Assembly (NCBI RefSeq): GCF_001441615.1
Contig: NZ_LAXJ01000003.1
Span: 310,001-374,000, forward strand
DNA length: 64,000 bases
From: Roseovarius atlanticus
GTDB lineage: Bacteria; Pseudomonadota; Alphaproteobacteria; Rhodobacterales; Rhodobacteraceae
Direction of reading: 5' to 3'
Position 1 is the first letter of the stretch. Every line of letters starts with the position of its first letter. A model generated the notes under the pieces. That model was given only the letters and a program-made list of their open reading frames with translations. It did not search any database and was not told the DNA's origin. The translations under genes and the position numbers were made by a program. Below are positions 34,921 to 44,086 of the stretch, piece by piece.

Positions 34921-36096
34921 ATGACCAATGTTGTTATCGCCTCGGCAGCGCGGACCGCTGTCGGCTCTTTTTCCGGCGCGTTTGCCAACACCCCGGCGCA
35001 TGACCTGGGCGCGGCCGTCCTGGAAGCCATTGTCGAGCGCGCGGGGATCGACAAGTCCGAAGTTTCCGAAACCATCCTTGGCCAGGTGCTGACCGCGGCG
35101 CAGGGCCAGAACCCCGCCCGCCAGGCGCATGTGAACGCGGGCCTGCCGATCGAAAGCGCCGCCTGGGGCATCAACCAGGTGTGCGGGTCGGGCCTGCGGG
35201 CCGTGGCGCTGGGCGCGCAGCACATCCAGCTGGGCGATGCCGATGTGGTTGCCGCCGGCGGGCAGGAGAACATGACCCTGAGCCCCCACGCCGCGCATCT
35301 GCGCGCAGGGCACAAGATGGGCGACATGAAATACATCGACACGATGATCCGCGACGGCCTTTGGGACGCCTTCAACGGCTATCACATGGGTCAGACCGCC
35401 GAGAATGTCGCCGAGAAGTGGCAGATCAGCCGCGAGCAGCAGGACGAGTTCGCCGTCGCCAGCCAGAACAAGGCCGAGGCGGCGCAGAAGGCGGGCAAGT
35501 TCGACGACGAGGTGATCCCGTTCACCGTCAAGACCCGCAAGGGCGAGACGGTCGTCGACAAGGACGAATACATCCGCCACGGCGCCACGATGGACGCGAT
35601 GCAGAAGCTGCGCCCGGCCTTCACGCAGGACGGCTCGGTCACCGCGGCCAACGCCTCGGGTCTGAACGACGGTGCGGCCGCCGTGCTGCTGATGAGCGCC
35701 GAGAATGCCGAGAAGCGCGGGATCGAGCCGCTGGCGCGGATTGCCTCCTACGCGACAGCCGGGCTGGACCCGTCGATCATGGGCGTGGGCCCGATCCATG
35801 CCAGCCGTAAGGCGCTGGAAAAGGCGGGCTGGAGCGTCGATGACCTGGACCTGGTGGAAGCCAACGAAGCTTTCGCAGCGCAGGCCTGTGCCGTGAACAA
35901 GGACATGGGCTGGGACCCGTCGATCGTGAACGTGAACGGCGGCGCAATTGCCATCGGCCACCCGATCGGCGCGTCGGGCTGCCGCGTTCTGAACACTCTG
36001 CTGTTCGAGATGAAGCGCCGCGATGCCAAAAAGGGCCTCGCCACGCTGTGCATCGGTGGCGGCATGGGTGTGGCGATGTGCATTGAACGCCCGTAA
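34921..36096 (+). CDS. phaA: Acetyl-CoA acetyltransferase (PHB pathway)
   Basis: 391 aa, biosynthetic thiolase. Catalytic Cys88 lies in [11 protein letters not shown]; the C-terminal [13 protein letters not shown] and [12 protein letters not shown] complete the active site. It condenses two acetyl-CoA to acetoacetyl-CoA for polyhydroxybutyrate. GGAGGA precedes ATG 34921, and a strong terminator follows at 36120-36142. phaB lies at 37104 with a patatin-like gene between, so the cluster is phaA-patatin-phaB. Confidence 0.94.
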   Translation: MTNVVIASAARTAVGSFSGAFANTPAHDLGAAVLEAIVERAGIDKSEVSETILGQVLTAAQGQNPARQAHVNAGLPIESAAWGINQVCGSGLRAVALGAQHIQLGDADVVAAGGQENMTLSPHAAHLRAGHKMGDMKYIDTMIRDGLWDAFNGYHMGQTAENVAEKWQISREQQDEFAVASQNKAEAAQKAGKFDDEVIPFTVKTRKGETVVDKDEYIRHGATMDAMQKLRPAFTQDGSVTAANASGLNDGAAAVLLMSAENAEKRGIEPLARIASYATAGLDPSIMGVGPIHASRKALEKAGWSVDDLDLVEANEAFAAQACAVNKDMGWDPSIVNVNGGAIAIGHPIGASGCRVLNTLLFEMKRRDAKKGLATLCIGGGMGVAMCIERP

Positions 36097-36119
36097 GCGG
36101 CTGATTCGAGACGACATGA

Positions 36120-36142
36120 CAGGCCCTGCGGGGCCTGTTTTT
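36120..36142 (+). terminator. Rho-independent terminator after phaA
   Basis: A 7-bp stem, CAGGCCC with GGGCCTG (36120-36126 and 36131-36137), TGCG loop, followed by TTTTT. It lies 24 bases after the phaA stop and 26 bases before the patatin-like gene, so the latter probably depends on its own promoter or read-through. Confidence 0.9.
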
Positions 36143-36167
36143 CCATCCGAACCCGAGGACAGCCCAG

Positions 36168-36995
36168 ATGACGTTGCCCGACAACCCTCCGCAGATCGTG
36201 TTTTCCGGCGGCGGGTTGCGGTGTTTCTGGCAGGGCGGTTTCCTGACGCGGCTGGAGGCCGAGCGCAAGTTCACGCCCGAGCGGGTGACCGGGGTGAGTG
36301 GCGGCGCTTTGGCCGGGGCGGCCTGGATCGCGGGGCAGGAACATCGGCTGCTGGACGTGATGTGCGATGCGTTCGAGACGCGCGACCACAACCTTGATCT
36401 GTTCGCCGCCGACGAGGACGGGATCACTCCGCATCAACGGATCTATTGCGACGTTGTGGAAACGGTGCTGGACAAGGCGGCTTGCGAGGCCGTCGCGAAC
36501 GGCCCGGCCTTTCAGATCCAGATCGCGCATCCGCCGTCGAACGGAAATCCGACCATGACTGGCACGGCGCTGGCCGCGGCCTATGAGGCGGAACTGCATG
36601 TCGTGGGCAGCCCGCATTTCGACTGGGCCGAGAAGATGGGCCTGACCTCGCAACTGGTCGATGCCAACCAGGCGGCGCGGGACGGGCGGCTGGTGGAACT
36701 GGTGAATGCGGCGGCGGTGATTCCGCCGGTGTTCGAACCGCCGCTTTGGGGCGACCGGCGCGTGGTCGATGGCGGCATGGCTGACCAGGCGCCGCTGCCC
36801 GACCCGGACAAAGGCGAGACGCTGGTGCTGCTGACGCGGCAATACAAGAACCTGCCGAATGTGCCGGGTAGGATATATGTCTGGCCGTCCGACGAGACGC
36901 CGGCCGACAAGATAGACTTTACCGACCCGCAAAAGCTGCGCGAGACGTGGGCGCTGGGCGAGCGCGATGCAGAGGCCTATCTGAATGGCAGATGA
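36168..36995 (+). CDS. Patatin-like phospholipase/hydrolase inside the pha cluster
   Basis: 275 aa. The oxyanion loop SGGGLRCFWQGGFL (residues 13-26), nucleophile elbow GVSGG (about 42-46) and DGG of the catalytic Asp (VVDGGMADQAP) are in order, so a functional Ser-Asp dyad is expected. Patatin-like proteins cleave acyl esters of lipids. Its place between phaA and phaB raises the possibility of a granule-associated or PHB-related esterase, but this is inference. No signal peptide. Confidence 0.9.
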   Translation: MTLPDNPPQIVFSGGGLRCFWQGGFLTRLEAERKFTPERVTGVSGGALAGAAWIAGQEHRLLDVMCDAFETRDHNLDLFAADEDGITPHQRIYCDVVETVLDKAACEAVANGPAFQIQIAHPPSNGNPTMTGTALAAAYEAELHVVGSPHFDWAEKMGLTSQLVDANQAARDGRLVELVNAAAVIPPVFEPPLWGDRRVVDGGMADQAPLPDPDKGETLVLLTRQYKNLPNVPGRIYVWPSDETPADKIDFTDPQKLRETWALGERDAEAYLNGR

Positions 36996-37103
36996 GCGCC
37001 GCGCGGCAAAAAGAATCGCGTAACATTGTTGCGCTTTGCTCGCGGGATCAGTAGCAAAGTTACCAAACAAACCAACACTAACACAAAGACTGGAGGAGTT
37101 CCC

Positions 37104-37826
37104 ATGGCGAGAGTTGCCCTTGTGACCGGCGGTAGCCGCGGTATTGGCGAGGCCATTTCGAAGAAACTGAAGGAGGAGGGCTATGAAGTGGCCGCCACCT
37201 ATGCGGGCAACGACGAAGCCGCGGCGAAATTCACCGACGAGACCGGCATCAAGACCTATAAATGGAACGTGGCCGATTACGACGCCTCGAAGGCTGGGAT
37301 CGAGACCGTCGAGGCCGAATTGGGGCCGATCGACGTCGTCGTGGCCAATGCCGGCATCACCCGTGACGCGCCGTTCCACAAGATGACGCCGGACCAGTGG
37401 AAGGACGTGATCGACACCAACCTGACGGGCGTGTTCAACACAGTTCACCCGGTCTGGCCGGGAATGCGCGAACGCAAGTTCGGGCGCATCATCGTCATCA
37501 GCTCGATCAACGGCCAGAAGGGGCAGTTCGCGCAGGTGAACTATGCCGCGACCAAGGCGGGTGATCTTGGCATCGTGAAGTCGCTGGCGCAGGAAGGCGC
37601 ACGCGCCGGAATCACCGCAAACGCGGTCTGCCCCGGCTATATCGCCACGGAAATGGTGATGGCGGTGCCCGAGAAGGTGCGCGAATCGATCATCGGTCAG
37701 ATCCCGGCGGGCCGGCTGGGTGAGCCCGAGGAGATCGCCCGCTGCGTGGCGTTCCTGGCGTCGGACGATGCCGGGTTCATCAACGGTTCGACCATCTCGG
37801 CCAACGGGGCGCAGTTCTTCGTCTGA
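37104..37826 (+). CDS. phaB: Acetoacetyl-CoA reductase
   Basis: 240 aa short-chain dehydrogenase. NADPH motif TGGSRGIG (residues 8-15) and catalytic Ser134, Tyr147 and Lys151 are present. The SSINGQKGQFAQVNY block is characteristic of PhaB rather than FabG. It reduces acetoacetyl-CoA to (R)-3-hydroxybutyryl-CoA. A strong GGAGGAG precedes ATG 37104, and a long terminator hairpin follows. Confidence 0.95.
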   Translation: MARVALVTGGSRGIGEAISKKLKEEGYEVAATYAGNDEAAAKFTDETGIKTYKWNVADYDASKAGIETVEAELGPIDVVVANAGITRDAPFHKMTPDQWKDVIDTNLTGVFNTVHPVWPGMRERKFGRIIVISSINGQKGQFAQVNYAATKAGDLGIVKSLAQEGARAGITANAVCPGYIATEMVMAVPEKVRESIIGQIPAGRLGEPEEIARCVAFLASDDAGFINGSTISANGAQFFV

Positions 37827-37848
37827 GGAGGCCGAACCCACGAAAAGC

Positions 37849-37886
37849 GAAAGGGCCGGTCAGGGGAACCGGCCCTTTCTGTTTCC
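37849..37886. terminator. Bidirectional terminator between phaB and the small gene
   Basis: A perfect 12-bp stem (37849-37860 with 37868-37879) with a 7-base loop. On the plus strand it is followed by a pyrimidine-rich TCTGTTT; on the minus strand by GCTTTTCG. It can end phaB transcription from the left and the 39-codon gene from the right. Confidence 0.85.
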
Positions 37887-37901
37887 AGAGACCTGCAACG
37901 A

Positions 37902-38021
37902 TCATCTGGAAGGTGACTTGCGCCCCAGCCAGCCGAGAAGTTCGCCGAAAGCGCGGCTTCGTTCGTAATGGGCGGCGCGATAGGCGTCGCGGGTGCGGGC
38001 GTCGAAAGAGGTCTCGATCAT
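37902..38021 (-). CDS. Small protein of 39 aa, divergent from a LysR gene
   Basis: 39 codons plus stop, starting at ATG 38021, with AAAGGA six to seven bases upstream and the terminator at 37849-37879 directly downstream. The product is charged and helical, with RTRDAYRAAHYERSRAF in its middle and a Trp near the end. No family name is known to me. The good ribosome-binding site and a dedicated terminator argue for a real gene. It is divergent from the GcvA-like regulator at 38126, an arrangement seen again at 58538/58791. Confidence 0.65.
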   Translation of the reverse strand: MIETSFDARTRDAYRAAHYERSRAFGELLGWLGRKSPSR

Positions 38022-38125
38022 GGCCGATCCTTTCAGGGAAACTTGATTGATTTGAATATGAGGCTTTGTGTAGGTGACCGCAAACGAGACTTTTCAGGGT
38101 GTCAGTTAAGTTATACTTTAGTGAG

Positions 38126-39064
38126 ATGAGTGATCGCCTTCCCCCTTTGACGGCCTTGCGCGCCTTCGAGGCCGCGGCGCGGCACATGTCGTTTCAGAAG
38201 GCCGCGGCGGAACTGAACGTGACGCCCGCCGCATTGTCATTCCAGATCAAGTCGCTGGAGGAGCATCTGGGCGCGGCGCTGTTCCGGCGATTGAACCGGG
38301 CGGTGGAACTGACCGAGGCGGGGGCCACGCTGGCGCCCGGGTGCCGCGACGGGTTCTCGGCCCTGTCGGCGGCTTGGACGGCGACACGGCGGGCGCTGGA
38401 CAGTAGCACACTGACGGTGACGGCGGGGCCGGCCTTTACCGCGAAGTGGCTGGCGCCGCGCCTTTACGAGTTCGCGCAGGCGCATCCCGAGATCGAGCTG
38501 CGGTTCACCGCGTCTTTGCGGCTGATGGATTTCGACCGCGATGAGGTCGACGTCGCGATCCGGTTCGGCCATGGAGCGGACGAAGGCCTGTATTCGCTGC
38601 CGCTGGCCGAGGAATGGGTGACGCCGATGATGACGCCCACGCTGGCCGAACGGTATCCGACGATAGAAAGCCTGCGCGAGGCGGTGCTGATCGTCGATCA
38701 ATCGATCGATTTCCTGGATCCGGCGACCGACTGGGCGGCCTGGTTCCGGGCGATGGGCGTTGACCCGGTCGAGCCGCACGGCCCGCGGTTTTCGCAGGGC
38801 GACCACGCGGTGGACGCGGCGCTGGCGGGGGTTGGCGTCGTGCTGGGGCGTCGGGCCCTTGTGATCAAGGACCTGATGGAAGGCCGGCTGGTCGCGCCCT
38901 ATGGCAAGGCGGTGAGCGCCGGGGCGCAGTTTCGCTTTGTCTGTCGCAAGGGCGCCGAGGACAAACCCCAGATCAAGGTTTTCCGAGAATGGATGCTGGC
39001 CGAAACTGCCAAGGGGTTCGAAACGACGGCGAAAATGCAGATGGTGCCGCTGGTGCCCGCGTGA
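38126..39064 (+). CDS. LysR-family regulator, GcvA-like
   Basis: 312 aa. An N-terminal winged helix (PPLTALRAFEAAARHMSFQK, then LNVTPAALSFQIKSLEEHLG) is followed by a periplasmic-binding-like effector domain with DVAIRFGHG, typical of the GcvA subgroup. ATG 38126 is taken; a GTG at 38099 is in frame but less likely. The nearest target candidate is the divergent 39-codon gene. The effector is unknown. Confidence 0.88.
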   Translation: MSDRLPPLTALRAFEAAARHMSFQKAAAELNVTPAALSFQIKSLEEHLGAALFRRLNRAVELTEAGATLAPGCRDGFSALSAAWTATRRALDSSTLTVTAGPAFTAKWLAPRLYEFAQAHPEIELRFTASLRLMDFDRDEVDVAIRFGHGADEGLYSLPLAEEWVTPMMTPTLAERYPTIESLREAVLIVDQSIDFLDPATDWAAWFRAMGVDPVEPHGPRFSQGDHAVDAALAGVGVVLGRRALVIKDLMEGRLVAPYGKAVSAGAQFRFVCRKGAEDKPQIKVFREWMLAETAKGFETTAKMQMVPLVPA

Positions 39065-39070
39065 TCACGA

Positions 39071-39091
39071 GATGCGCCGCGATGGCGCATC
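39071..39091 (+). terminator. Hairpin after the LysR gene
   Basis: An 8-bp perfect stem (39071-39078, GATGCGCC, with 39084-39091) and 5-base loop begins seven bases after the stop. There is no U-run, so termination would be weak or factor-assisted. The convergent YdcH gene ends just beyond it. Confidence 0.5.
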
Positions 39092-39114
39092 CCGATCAGT
39101 CTTTGCGTGACATG

Positions 39115-39279
39115 CTAATGGGAAAGTCGTTCGATTTCTTCCTTCAGTCGGAGTTTCTGCTTTTTCATGCTTGAGATTTCGAGGTCGGGTGTGCCCGGGG
39201 CACGCTGTGCCGCTTCGACCTGATCCGAGAGAGCTTGGTGTTTCTTCTTCAGTTCCTCGACGTGTGAACTCAAAGCCAT
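39115..39279 (-). CDS. YdcH-family (DUF465) small coiled-coil protein
   Basis: 54 aa from ATG 39279, preceded by GAGGAG. The sequence is one helical hairpin with the DUF465 pattern: SSHVEELKKKHQALSDQVE, then PDLEISSMKKQKLRLKEEI. Members are common small proteins of alphaproteobacteria; function is not established. A longer in-frame start adds unconserved residues. Confidence 0.85.
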   Translation of the reverse strand: MALSSHVEELKKKHQALSDQVEAAQRAPGTPDLEISSMKKQKLRLKEEIERLSH

Positions 39280-39390
39280 GAATGCGTCTCCTCTTTCTGA
39301 TGTGCACGGGATAGTGCAGCACAAATCATGTAATCTGTCACGCTGCGTGCGCAAAATCGGGCGGCGGGATTTAGCTACAACTTGCCTAAA

Positions 39391-40146
39391 TCAGTCCGGG
39401 AAAGGCAGTTCCCCGCCGTCGCGCAGGATGCAAGCCGTTGCCGGAGTGTAGTTTTCGGAATCGTTAACGTGCGTTTGCCCATAATGCAGGCACCAGCCGT
39501 CATGCAGCCGGAAAGCGGCCCGTCCGCCCCGCCGTCCGCGCAGCAGGACCAGCCGCGCGGCCCTGCCGGGGCGGGGAATCAGCGGCATGAGCTGAAGGCT
39601 GCCGAGGTGGCGCGCCGCGTGGGACAGAAGCTCTGGCAGGCGCTCGGCGCGCTGGATGAAGGTGGTGGTGCCCTTGGGCCGGGTGCGCTTGGCGGCGGCG
39701 GCGACCCAGTCTGCAAGAGGTGTGTCCTCGCCCATGGCGCCTTCGCGGCCCGGATCGGTGGCGGCGGTGCTGGCGGCGCGGTCGAAATAGGGCGGATTGG
39801 CGAGGACGTGGTGGAACTGGCGCTCTTTGAGGGTGCCGGGCATGTCGGCAAGATCGCCCTCGATCACCTCGAAAGGCAGGTCGTTCGCGACACCGTTCCG
39901 ACGGGCGAGCTCGGCATAGACCGGCTGGCGTTCAAGGCCGGCCAGTTCGACGCCGGGCACGCGCCGGGCCAGGCACAGCCCCGCGACACCGACGCCACAG
40001 CCGAGATCGAGCACGGTGTCGCCCGGTTTCGCGGGGATGCTGGCGGCCAGCAGCACCGGGTCGATGCCGGCGCGATAACCGTCCCGGGGTTGCAGGATCT
40101 TGAGCCGTCCGCCGAGAAAATCGTCGCAGGTGGTCGCAGGCGTCAC
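39391..40146 (-). CDS. tRNA1(Val) (adenine-N6)-methyltransferase-like protein (TrmN6/YfiC family)
   Basis: 251 aa. SAM motif VLDLGCGVGVAGLCLA (residues 45-60) and the N6-adenine methylase motif NPPYF (117-121) are intact. The N-terminal FLGGRLKILQPRDGYRAGID block is the typical YfiC opening. It most likely methylates a tRNA adenine; the exact position is not certain in this lineage. It overlaps the DUF2007 gene by ATGA (40143-40146). Confidence 0.88.
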   Translation of the reverse strand: MTPATTCDDFLGGRLKILQPRDGYRAGIDPVLLAASIPAKPGDTVLDLGCGVGVAGLCLARRVPGVELAGLERQPVYAELARRNGVANDLPFEVIEGDLADMPGTLKERQFHHVLANPPYFDRAASTAATDPGREGAMGEDTPLADWVAAAAKRTRPKGTTTFIQRAERLPELLSHAARHLGSLQLMPLIPRPGRAARLVLLRGRRGGRAAFRLHDGWCLHYGQTHVNDSENYTPATACILRDGGELPFPD

Positions 40147-40364
40147 GAGATCGCCTCGACCTCGATCCCGTTGTCCATAAGGGTCTGGCGGGCGGGAAAG
40201 TAATCTTCCTCGCTGACCATCAGCCGGCGCGGGAAGATCCCGATGCCGCCTTCGAGGATGCTCATGTTTACGTCCAATTCAAAGCAGTCTATATCCTCGC
40301 CCTGAAGCAGAGCCTTGGCGAATGCCATCACGGTCGGGTCGGTGGTGCTGAGAAGATGCTTCAT
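40143..40364 (-). CDS. DUF2007-domain protein (putative signal-transducing protein)
   Basis: 73 aa. The DUF2007 pattern is clear: LLSTTDPTVMAFAKALLQGE, then FPRRLMVSEEDYFPARQTL. The fold resembles small ACT/PII-like beta-alpha domains, and no activity is known. It is the first gene of a pair with the methyltransferase at 39391 and is divergent from the polyprenyl synthase gene. Confidence 0.88.
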   Translation of the reverse strand: MKHLLSTTDPTVMAFAKALLQGEDIDCFELDVNMSILEGGIGIFPRRLMVSEEDYFPARQTLMDNGIEVEAIS

Positions 40365-40421
40365 GGGGACGACTTAAGGACACCGGACGCGCATTGTCGA
40401 GCCTGAGTGACGGGAAGTTTG

Positions 40422-41423
40422 ATGGGACTGGACCACGCCGCAACAAAACCGCATGAAGCGCTGGCCTCGCACTTGCAGGGCAAGCTGGACGAGGTGAATG
40501 TCCTGATCCGCGAGCGGATGGCGTCGCGCCACGCGCCGCGCATCCCGGAAGTCACAGCGCATCTTGTCGAGGCGGGCGGCAAGCGCTTGCGGCCCATGCT
40601 GACGTTGGCGGCGGCGGACCTGTGCGGCTACGCTGGCCGCGACGACGTCAAGCTGGCCGCGACGGTGGAGTTCATCCATACCGCGACGCTGTTGCACGAC
40701 GACGTGGTGGATGAAAGCGCGCAGCGTCGCGGACGGCCGACGGCGAACCTGCTGTTCGACAACAAGTCCAGCGTGTTGACCGGGGATTACCTGTTCGCGC
40801 GGGCGTTCCAGCTGATGGTGGAAACCGGGTCCTTGACGGTGTTGGACATCCTGTCGAATGCCGCGGCGACGATTGCCGAGGGCGAGGTGCTGCAACTGAC
40901 CGCCTCGCGCAGCCTGAAGACGACCGAAGAGGTCTATCTTCAGATTGTGCGCGGCAAGACTGCGGCGCTGTTTTCGGCGGCGACCGAGGTGGGTGGCGTG
41001 ATCGCGGGCGTCTCGGACGATCAAGTGCAGGCGCTTTTCGATTACGGCGATGCGCTGGGCATCGCGTTCCAGATCGTCGATGACCTGCTGGATTACCAGG
41101 GCGACGCCAAGGCCACCGGCAAGAATGTGGGCGACGATTTCCGCGAGCGCAAGCTGACCCTGCCGGTGATCAAGGCGGTGGCGCTGGCCGACGAGAGCGA
41201 GCGCGCCTTCTGGGCGCGGACCATCGAGAAGGGCGACCAGCGCGACGGCGACCTGGACGAGGCGCTGCGGCTGCTGAACAAGCACGGCACGCTGGAGGCG
41301 ACGCGGGAAGACGCGCTGCAATGGACGGCGAAGGCCAACGCGGCGATGGCGCAATTGCCCGAGCACCCGGTGCGGGACATGCTGCTGGCGCTGTCGGATT
41401 ACGTGGTGTCACGGATCCGCTAG
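40422..41423 (+). CDS. Long-chain polyprenyl diphosphate synthase (ubiquinone side chain)
   Basis: 333 aa. The two aspartate-rich motifs are HDDVVD (residues 92-97) and IVDDLLDY, with GGKRLRPML upstream. Ala-Thr rather than bulky residues before the first motif suggest a long product; in this group a C50 chain for ubiquinone-10 is expected. ATG 40422 follows GGGAAG. It converges on ispE, which supplies the same isoprenoid pathway. Confidence 0.9.
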   Translation: MGLDHAATKPHEALASHLQGKLDEVNVLIRERMASRHAPRIPEVTAHLVEAGGKRLRPMLTLAAADLCGYAGRDDVKLAATVEFIHTATLLHDDVVDESAQRRGRPTANLLFDNKSSVLTGDYLFARAFQLMVETGSLTVLDILSNAAATIAEGEVLQLTASRSLKTTEEVYLQIVRGKTAALFSAATEVGGVIAGVSDDQVQALFDYGDALGIAFQIVDDLLDYQGDAKATGKNVGDDFRERKLTLPVIKAVALADESERAFWARTIEKGDQRDGDLDEALRLLNKHGTLEATREDALQWTAKANAAMAQLPEHPVRDMLLALSDYVVSRIR

Positions 41424-41430
41424 GGTTCCG

Positions 41431-42267
41431 TCAGGGATGCGCGTTGAGACGAGTGGCGGTGATCCACCAGCCAGGGTTCTCTTCTTTCAGGCGCCCTTCG
41501 GCGGCGCGGGCCGTTTCCTCGCCTGTGTAGAGCCCGAAACAACTGCTGCCCGAGCCGGTCATCCGGGCGAGGCGACAGCCCGCCGTGACGCTGAGCGCGC
41601 CCAGCACTTGCGAGATGGCCGGTGCCATGGCGATGGCGGGATATTCAAGGTCGTTGCGCATCCCGCGCAGCCAGTCGATGAACTCGATTGCGCCGAGATT
41701 GGCCGGGACTTCGCCGGGCATCGGGGTGTTGTTCTTCTGCACCAGCGCGGCGAAGACATCGAACGTGCGCATCGGGACGCCGGGATTGATCAGGACGGCG
41801 TGCAGGCAGGGCAGGTCATGGGCCGCGACGATCTTTTCGCCGATCCCCTGCATCCGTGCCGCGCCGTTCCCAAGGCAAATGGGGACATCGGCGCCAAGCG
41901 GCGTGACATCGTCGGGGATGGGCGTATCGATCAGGCGAGAGAGCACGCGCAGGGTCGCGGCCGCGTCTGACGAACCGCCGCCTACTCCGGCGGCATGGGG
42001 AAGCTGTTTGTCCAGCGTGATGTCGGCGCTGACGCCCATCAGCTGCGCGGCCCGCAGCACGAGGTTGCTTTCATCCTCGGGGACGCCGCGGGCCATGGGG
42101 CCGGTGACGGACAGGCGCGGCGTGTCTGACAGCGCAACGGTCAGGTGATCGCCCACATCGGCGAACATCACCAGCGAATCGAGCAGGTGCATACCATCGT
42201 CGCGCTGGCCCGTGATGTGCAGCGTGAGGTTGATCTTGGCCGGGGCGAAGCCCTCAGCCGCCGTCAT
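41431..42267 (-). CDS. ispE: 4-diphosphocytidyl-2-C-methyl-D-erythritol kinase
   Basis: 278 aa. GHMP kinase motifs are visible: FAPAKINLTLHI (N-terminus), PHAAGVGGGSSDAAATL (ATP loop, residues about 90-106) and ARMTGSGSSCFGLY (motif 3). It phosphorylates CDP-methylerythritol in the MEP pathway. ATG 42267 lies inside the end of the TPR gene (14-base overlap), implying coupling. Confidence 0.94.
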   Translation of the reverse strand: MTAAEGFAPAKINLTLHITGQRDDGMHLLDSLVMFADVGDHLTVALSDTPRLSVTGPMARGVPEDESNLVLRAAQLMGVSADITLDKQLPHAAGVGGGSSDAAATLRVLSRLIDTPIPDDVTPLGADVPICLGNGAARMQGIGEKIVAAHDLPCLHAVLINPGVPMRTFDVFAALVQKNNTPMPGEVPANLGAIEFIDWLRGMRNDLEYPAIAMAPAISQVLGALSVTAGCRLARMTGSGSSCFGLYTGEETARAAEGRLKEENPGWWITATRLNAHP

Positions 42268-43966
42268 CCGCGACCTCCAGCGGGGGTGAGCCTTCTTCCT
42301 GCAAGACCACGTCGAGGCCGACCTCGAGCTTGCGGCGTATGCGGTCTGGATCGACATCGGGTGAAGGGTTTTCCTTGTCCACGAAGGACAGGGCGCGCCG
42401 CCACTGGAACTGCGCCTCGATCTCGCGGCCCACGGCCCACAAGACATCGCCCAGGTGATCGTTCACGACCGGGTCGACCGGCATCAGTTCGGCGGCGCGT
42501 TCCATGTGGCCGATGGATTCGTCGTAGCGGCCAAGCCGATAGAGCACCCAGCCGAGGCTGTCGACGATATAGCCTGAATCCGGCTGGGCTTCGACGGCGC
42601 GTTCGATCATGTCGAGCGCCTCGTCCAGCTTCTGTTGTTTCTCGACCAGCGAGTAGCCGAGATAGTTCAGCACCTGCGGATGCTCGGGATTCAGTTCCAG
42701 CGCCTTGCGGAAATCGGCCTCGGCCTCGGGCCACTCATCTTGCCGTTCATGGCTGATGGCGCGGGCATAGTAGACGAACCAGTGGCCAGGCTGCGCCTCG
42801 CCCAGAAGGTCGATGGCATTGTCATAGGCGGTGACCGCCTTGTCGTATTGCTCGCTCTGACGATAGAGGTCAGCGGCAGCAACGTGGACCATCGGCAGCT
42901 CTGGGTGTGAATCGCGCAGCTGTTCCAGCACCTCGATGGCGGCGTCCATCTTGTCGGCCCGGCGCAGCGCCTCGGCGCGGCCCATCTCGGCGGCGGTGAA
43001 CGACGGGTGATCGCGCGGGACGCTCTTGTAGGTCTGCGTGGCCAGTTCGTAGCGTTCCAGCGACTCCAGCAGTTCCGCCGACATCAGGATCGCATCAACA
43101 TGATCGGGGTTCAGGTATTGCGCCACGCGGGCGTAAAGCAGGGTATAGTCGTCGCCCATGTCGCCCAAGAGGGCCTGGCCGATGGAAAAGAACACCTCGG
43201 CCACGCCGTCCTTGGGGCCGGAGATCATGTCAAAGGCCACGGGCAGGCCGCTTTCCAGTTCCGCGCGCAGGGCAAGGATCTCTGGGTCGGCATTGGGGCC
43301 AAAGGCGTCGTCCAGCAGGGCGATGGCCTCGTCGTTCCGCTCCAGCTGGCTGAGCGTCACGGCCCAGGCGCGGGTGCCGCGGCGGGTGCGTTGCAGCGGC
43401 GCGTCGTCTTCGCCGCCCGAGAAGATCGCCTCTGCCGCCTCGAAATCACCGACAGAGGCCAGGGCCAGCGCCTTGTGATAGAGCGCGAAGTTCTTCAGGC
43501 CGCGCTCCTCGGAGACCTCGTCGAAAAGCGCGAGGGCCGCGTCGACATCTCCGCGGGCCAGTTCGGTCCAGGCCATGATCAGCCCGTCGGCCAGTTGGCC
43601 CACGCCCTGGCCGCCCTCGATCCGCTCGATCACGGCGTCGTGGTTGCCGGCGGCCACGTCCTCGGCGATGAGGGCCATGAAGGCGACCTGGCTTTGCAGG
43701 TCCTGTTCCTCGATTTGGCGGGCCACGGGAACGGCGCGGTCGATGTCGCCCAGCGCCATGAAGGCGATCGCGGTGCTTTCGAGGATCACGGGGTTCGCCG
43801 CGTCGCGGATCAGCGCCTGGCTGTAATACTGGGCCGCCGCGTCAAAGTCGTTCTGATAGCGGGCCTGACGGGCCGCGAGATAGGCCCCGACGTTGATATC
43901 GGCCAGTGCGGGCAACGCAATGCCCTGCAAGAGCGCGGCGATGGCGCCTGCGGTCAGGATTTTCAC
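42254..43966 (-). CDS. Exported tetratricopeptide-repeat protein
   Basis: 570 aa from the GTG at 43966. The first 22 residues (KILTAGAIAALLQGIALPALA) form a Sec signal with cleavage after ALA. The mature protein is almost entirely TPR helices, with clear repeats around residues 380-530 (for example FRKALELNPEHPQVLNYLGY). Probably a periplasmic or outer-membrane-associated scaffold. The upstream in-frame ATG at 44035 would hide the signal peptide and is rejected. It overlaps ispE; the functional link is not evident. Confidence 0.88.
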   Translation of the reverse strand: MKILTAGAIAALLQGIALPALADINVGAYLAARQARYQNDFDAAAQYYSQALIRDAANPVILESTAIAFMALGDIDRAVPVARQIEEQDLQSQVAFMALIAEDVAAGNHDAVIERIEGGQGVGQLADGLIMAWTELARGDVDAALALFDEVSEERGLKNFALYHKALALASVGDFEAAEAIFSGGEDDAPLQRTRRGTRAWAVTLSQLERNDEAIALLDDAFGPNADPEILALRAELESGLPVAFDMISGPKDGVAEVFFSIGQALLGDMGDDYTLLYARVAQYLNPDHVDAILMSAELLESLERYELATQTYKSVPRDHPSFTAAEMGRAEALRRADKMDAAIEVLEQLRDSHPELPMVHVAAADLYRQSEQYDKAVTAYDNAIDLLGEAQPGHWFVYYARAISHERQDEWPEAEADFRKALELNPEHPQVLNYLGYSLVEKQQKLDEALDMIERAVEAQPDSGYIVDSLGWVLYRLGRYDESIGHMERAAELMPVDPVVNDHLGDVLWAVGREIEAQFQWRRALSFVDKENPSPDVDPDRIRRKLEVGLDVVLQEEGSPPLEVADDGG

Positions 43967-44036
43967 GGGTATGGGCTCCCTGCCTGTGCGGTCGATGATT
44001 TGCGCAAAGGTAGTATGAGCGGCGGTCCAACGCAAT

Positions 44037-44060
44037 GAGGGCGGCCAATTTGCCGCCCTC
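44037..44060. terminator. Hairpin after the ETF-QO gene
   Basis: A 9-bp perfect stem (44037-44045, GAGGGCGGC, with 44052-44060) and a 6-base loop. It lies 26 bases beyond the end of the leftward ETF-QO gene and before the TPR gene. No U-tract follows on either strand, so it is a candidate attenuator or processing site as much as a terminator. Confidence 0.5.
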
Positions 44061-44086
44061 GGTATCCGCGTGATTTCGCCTGCCGC

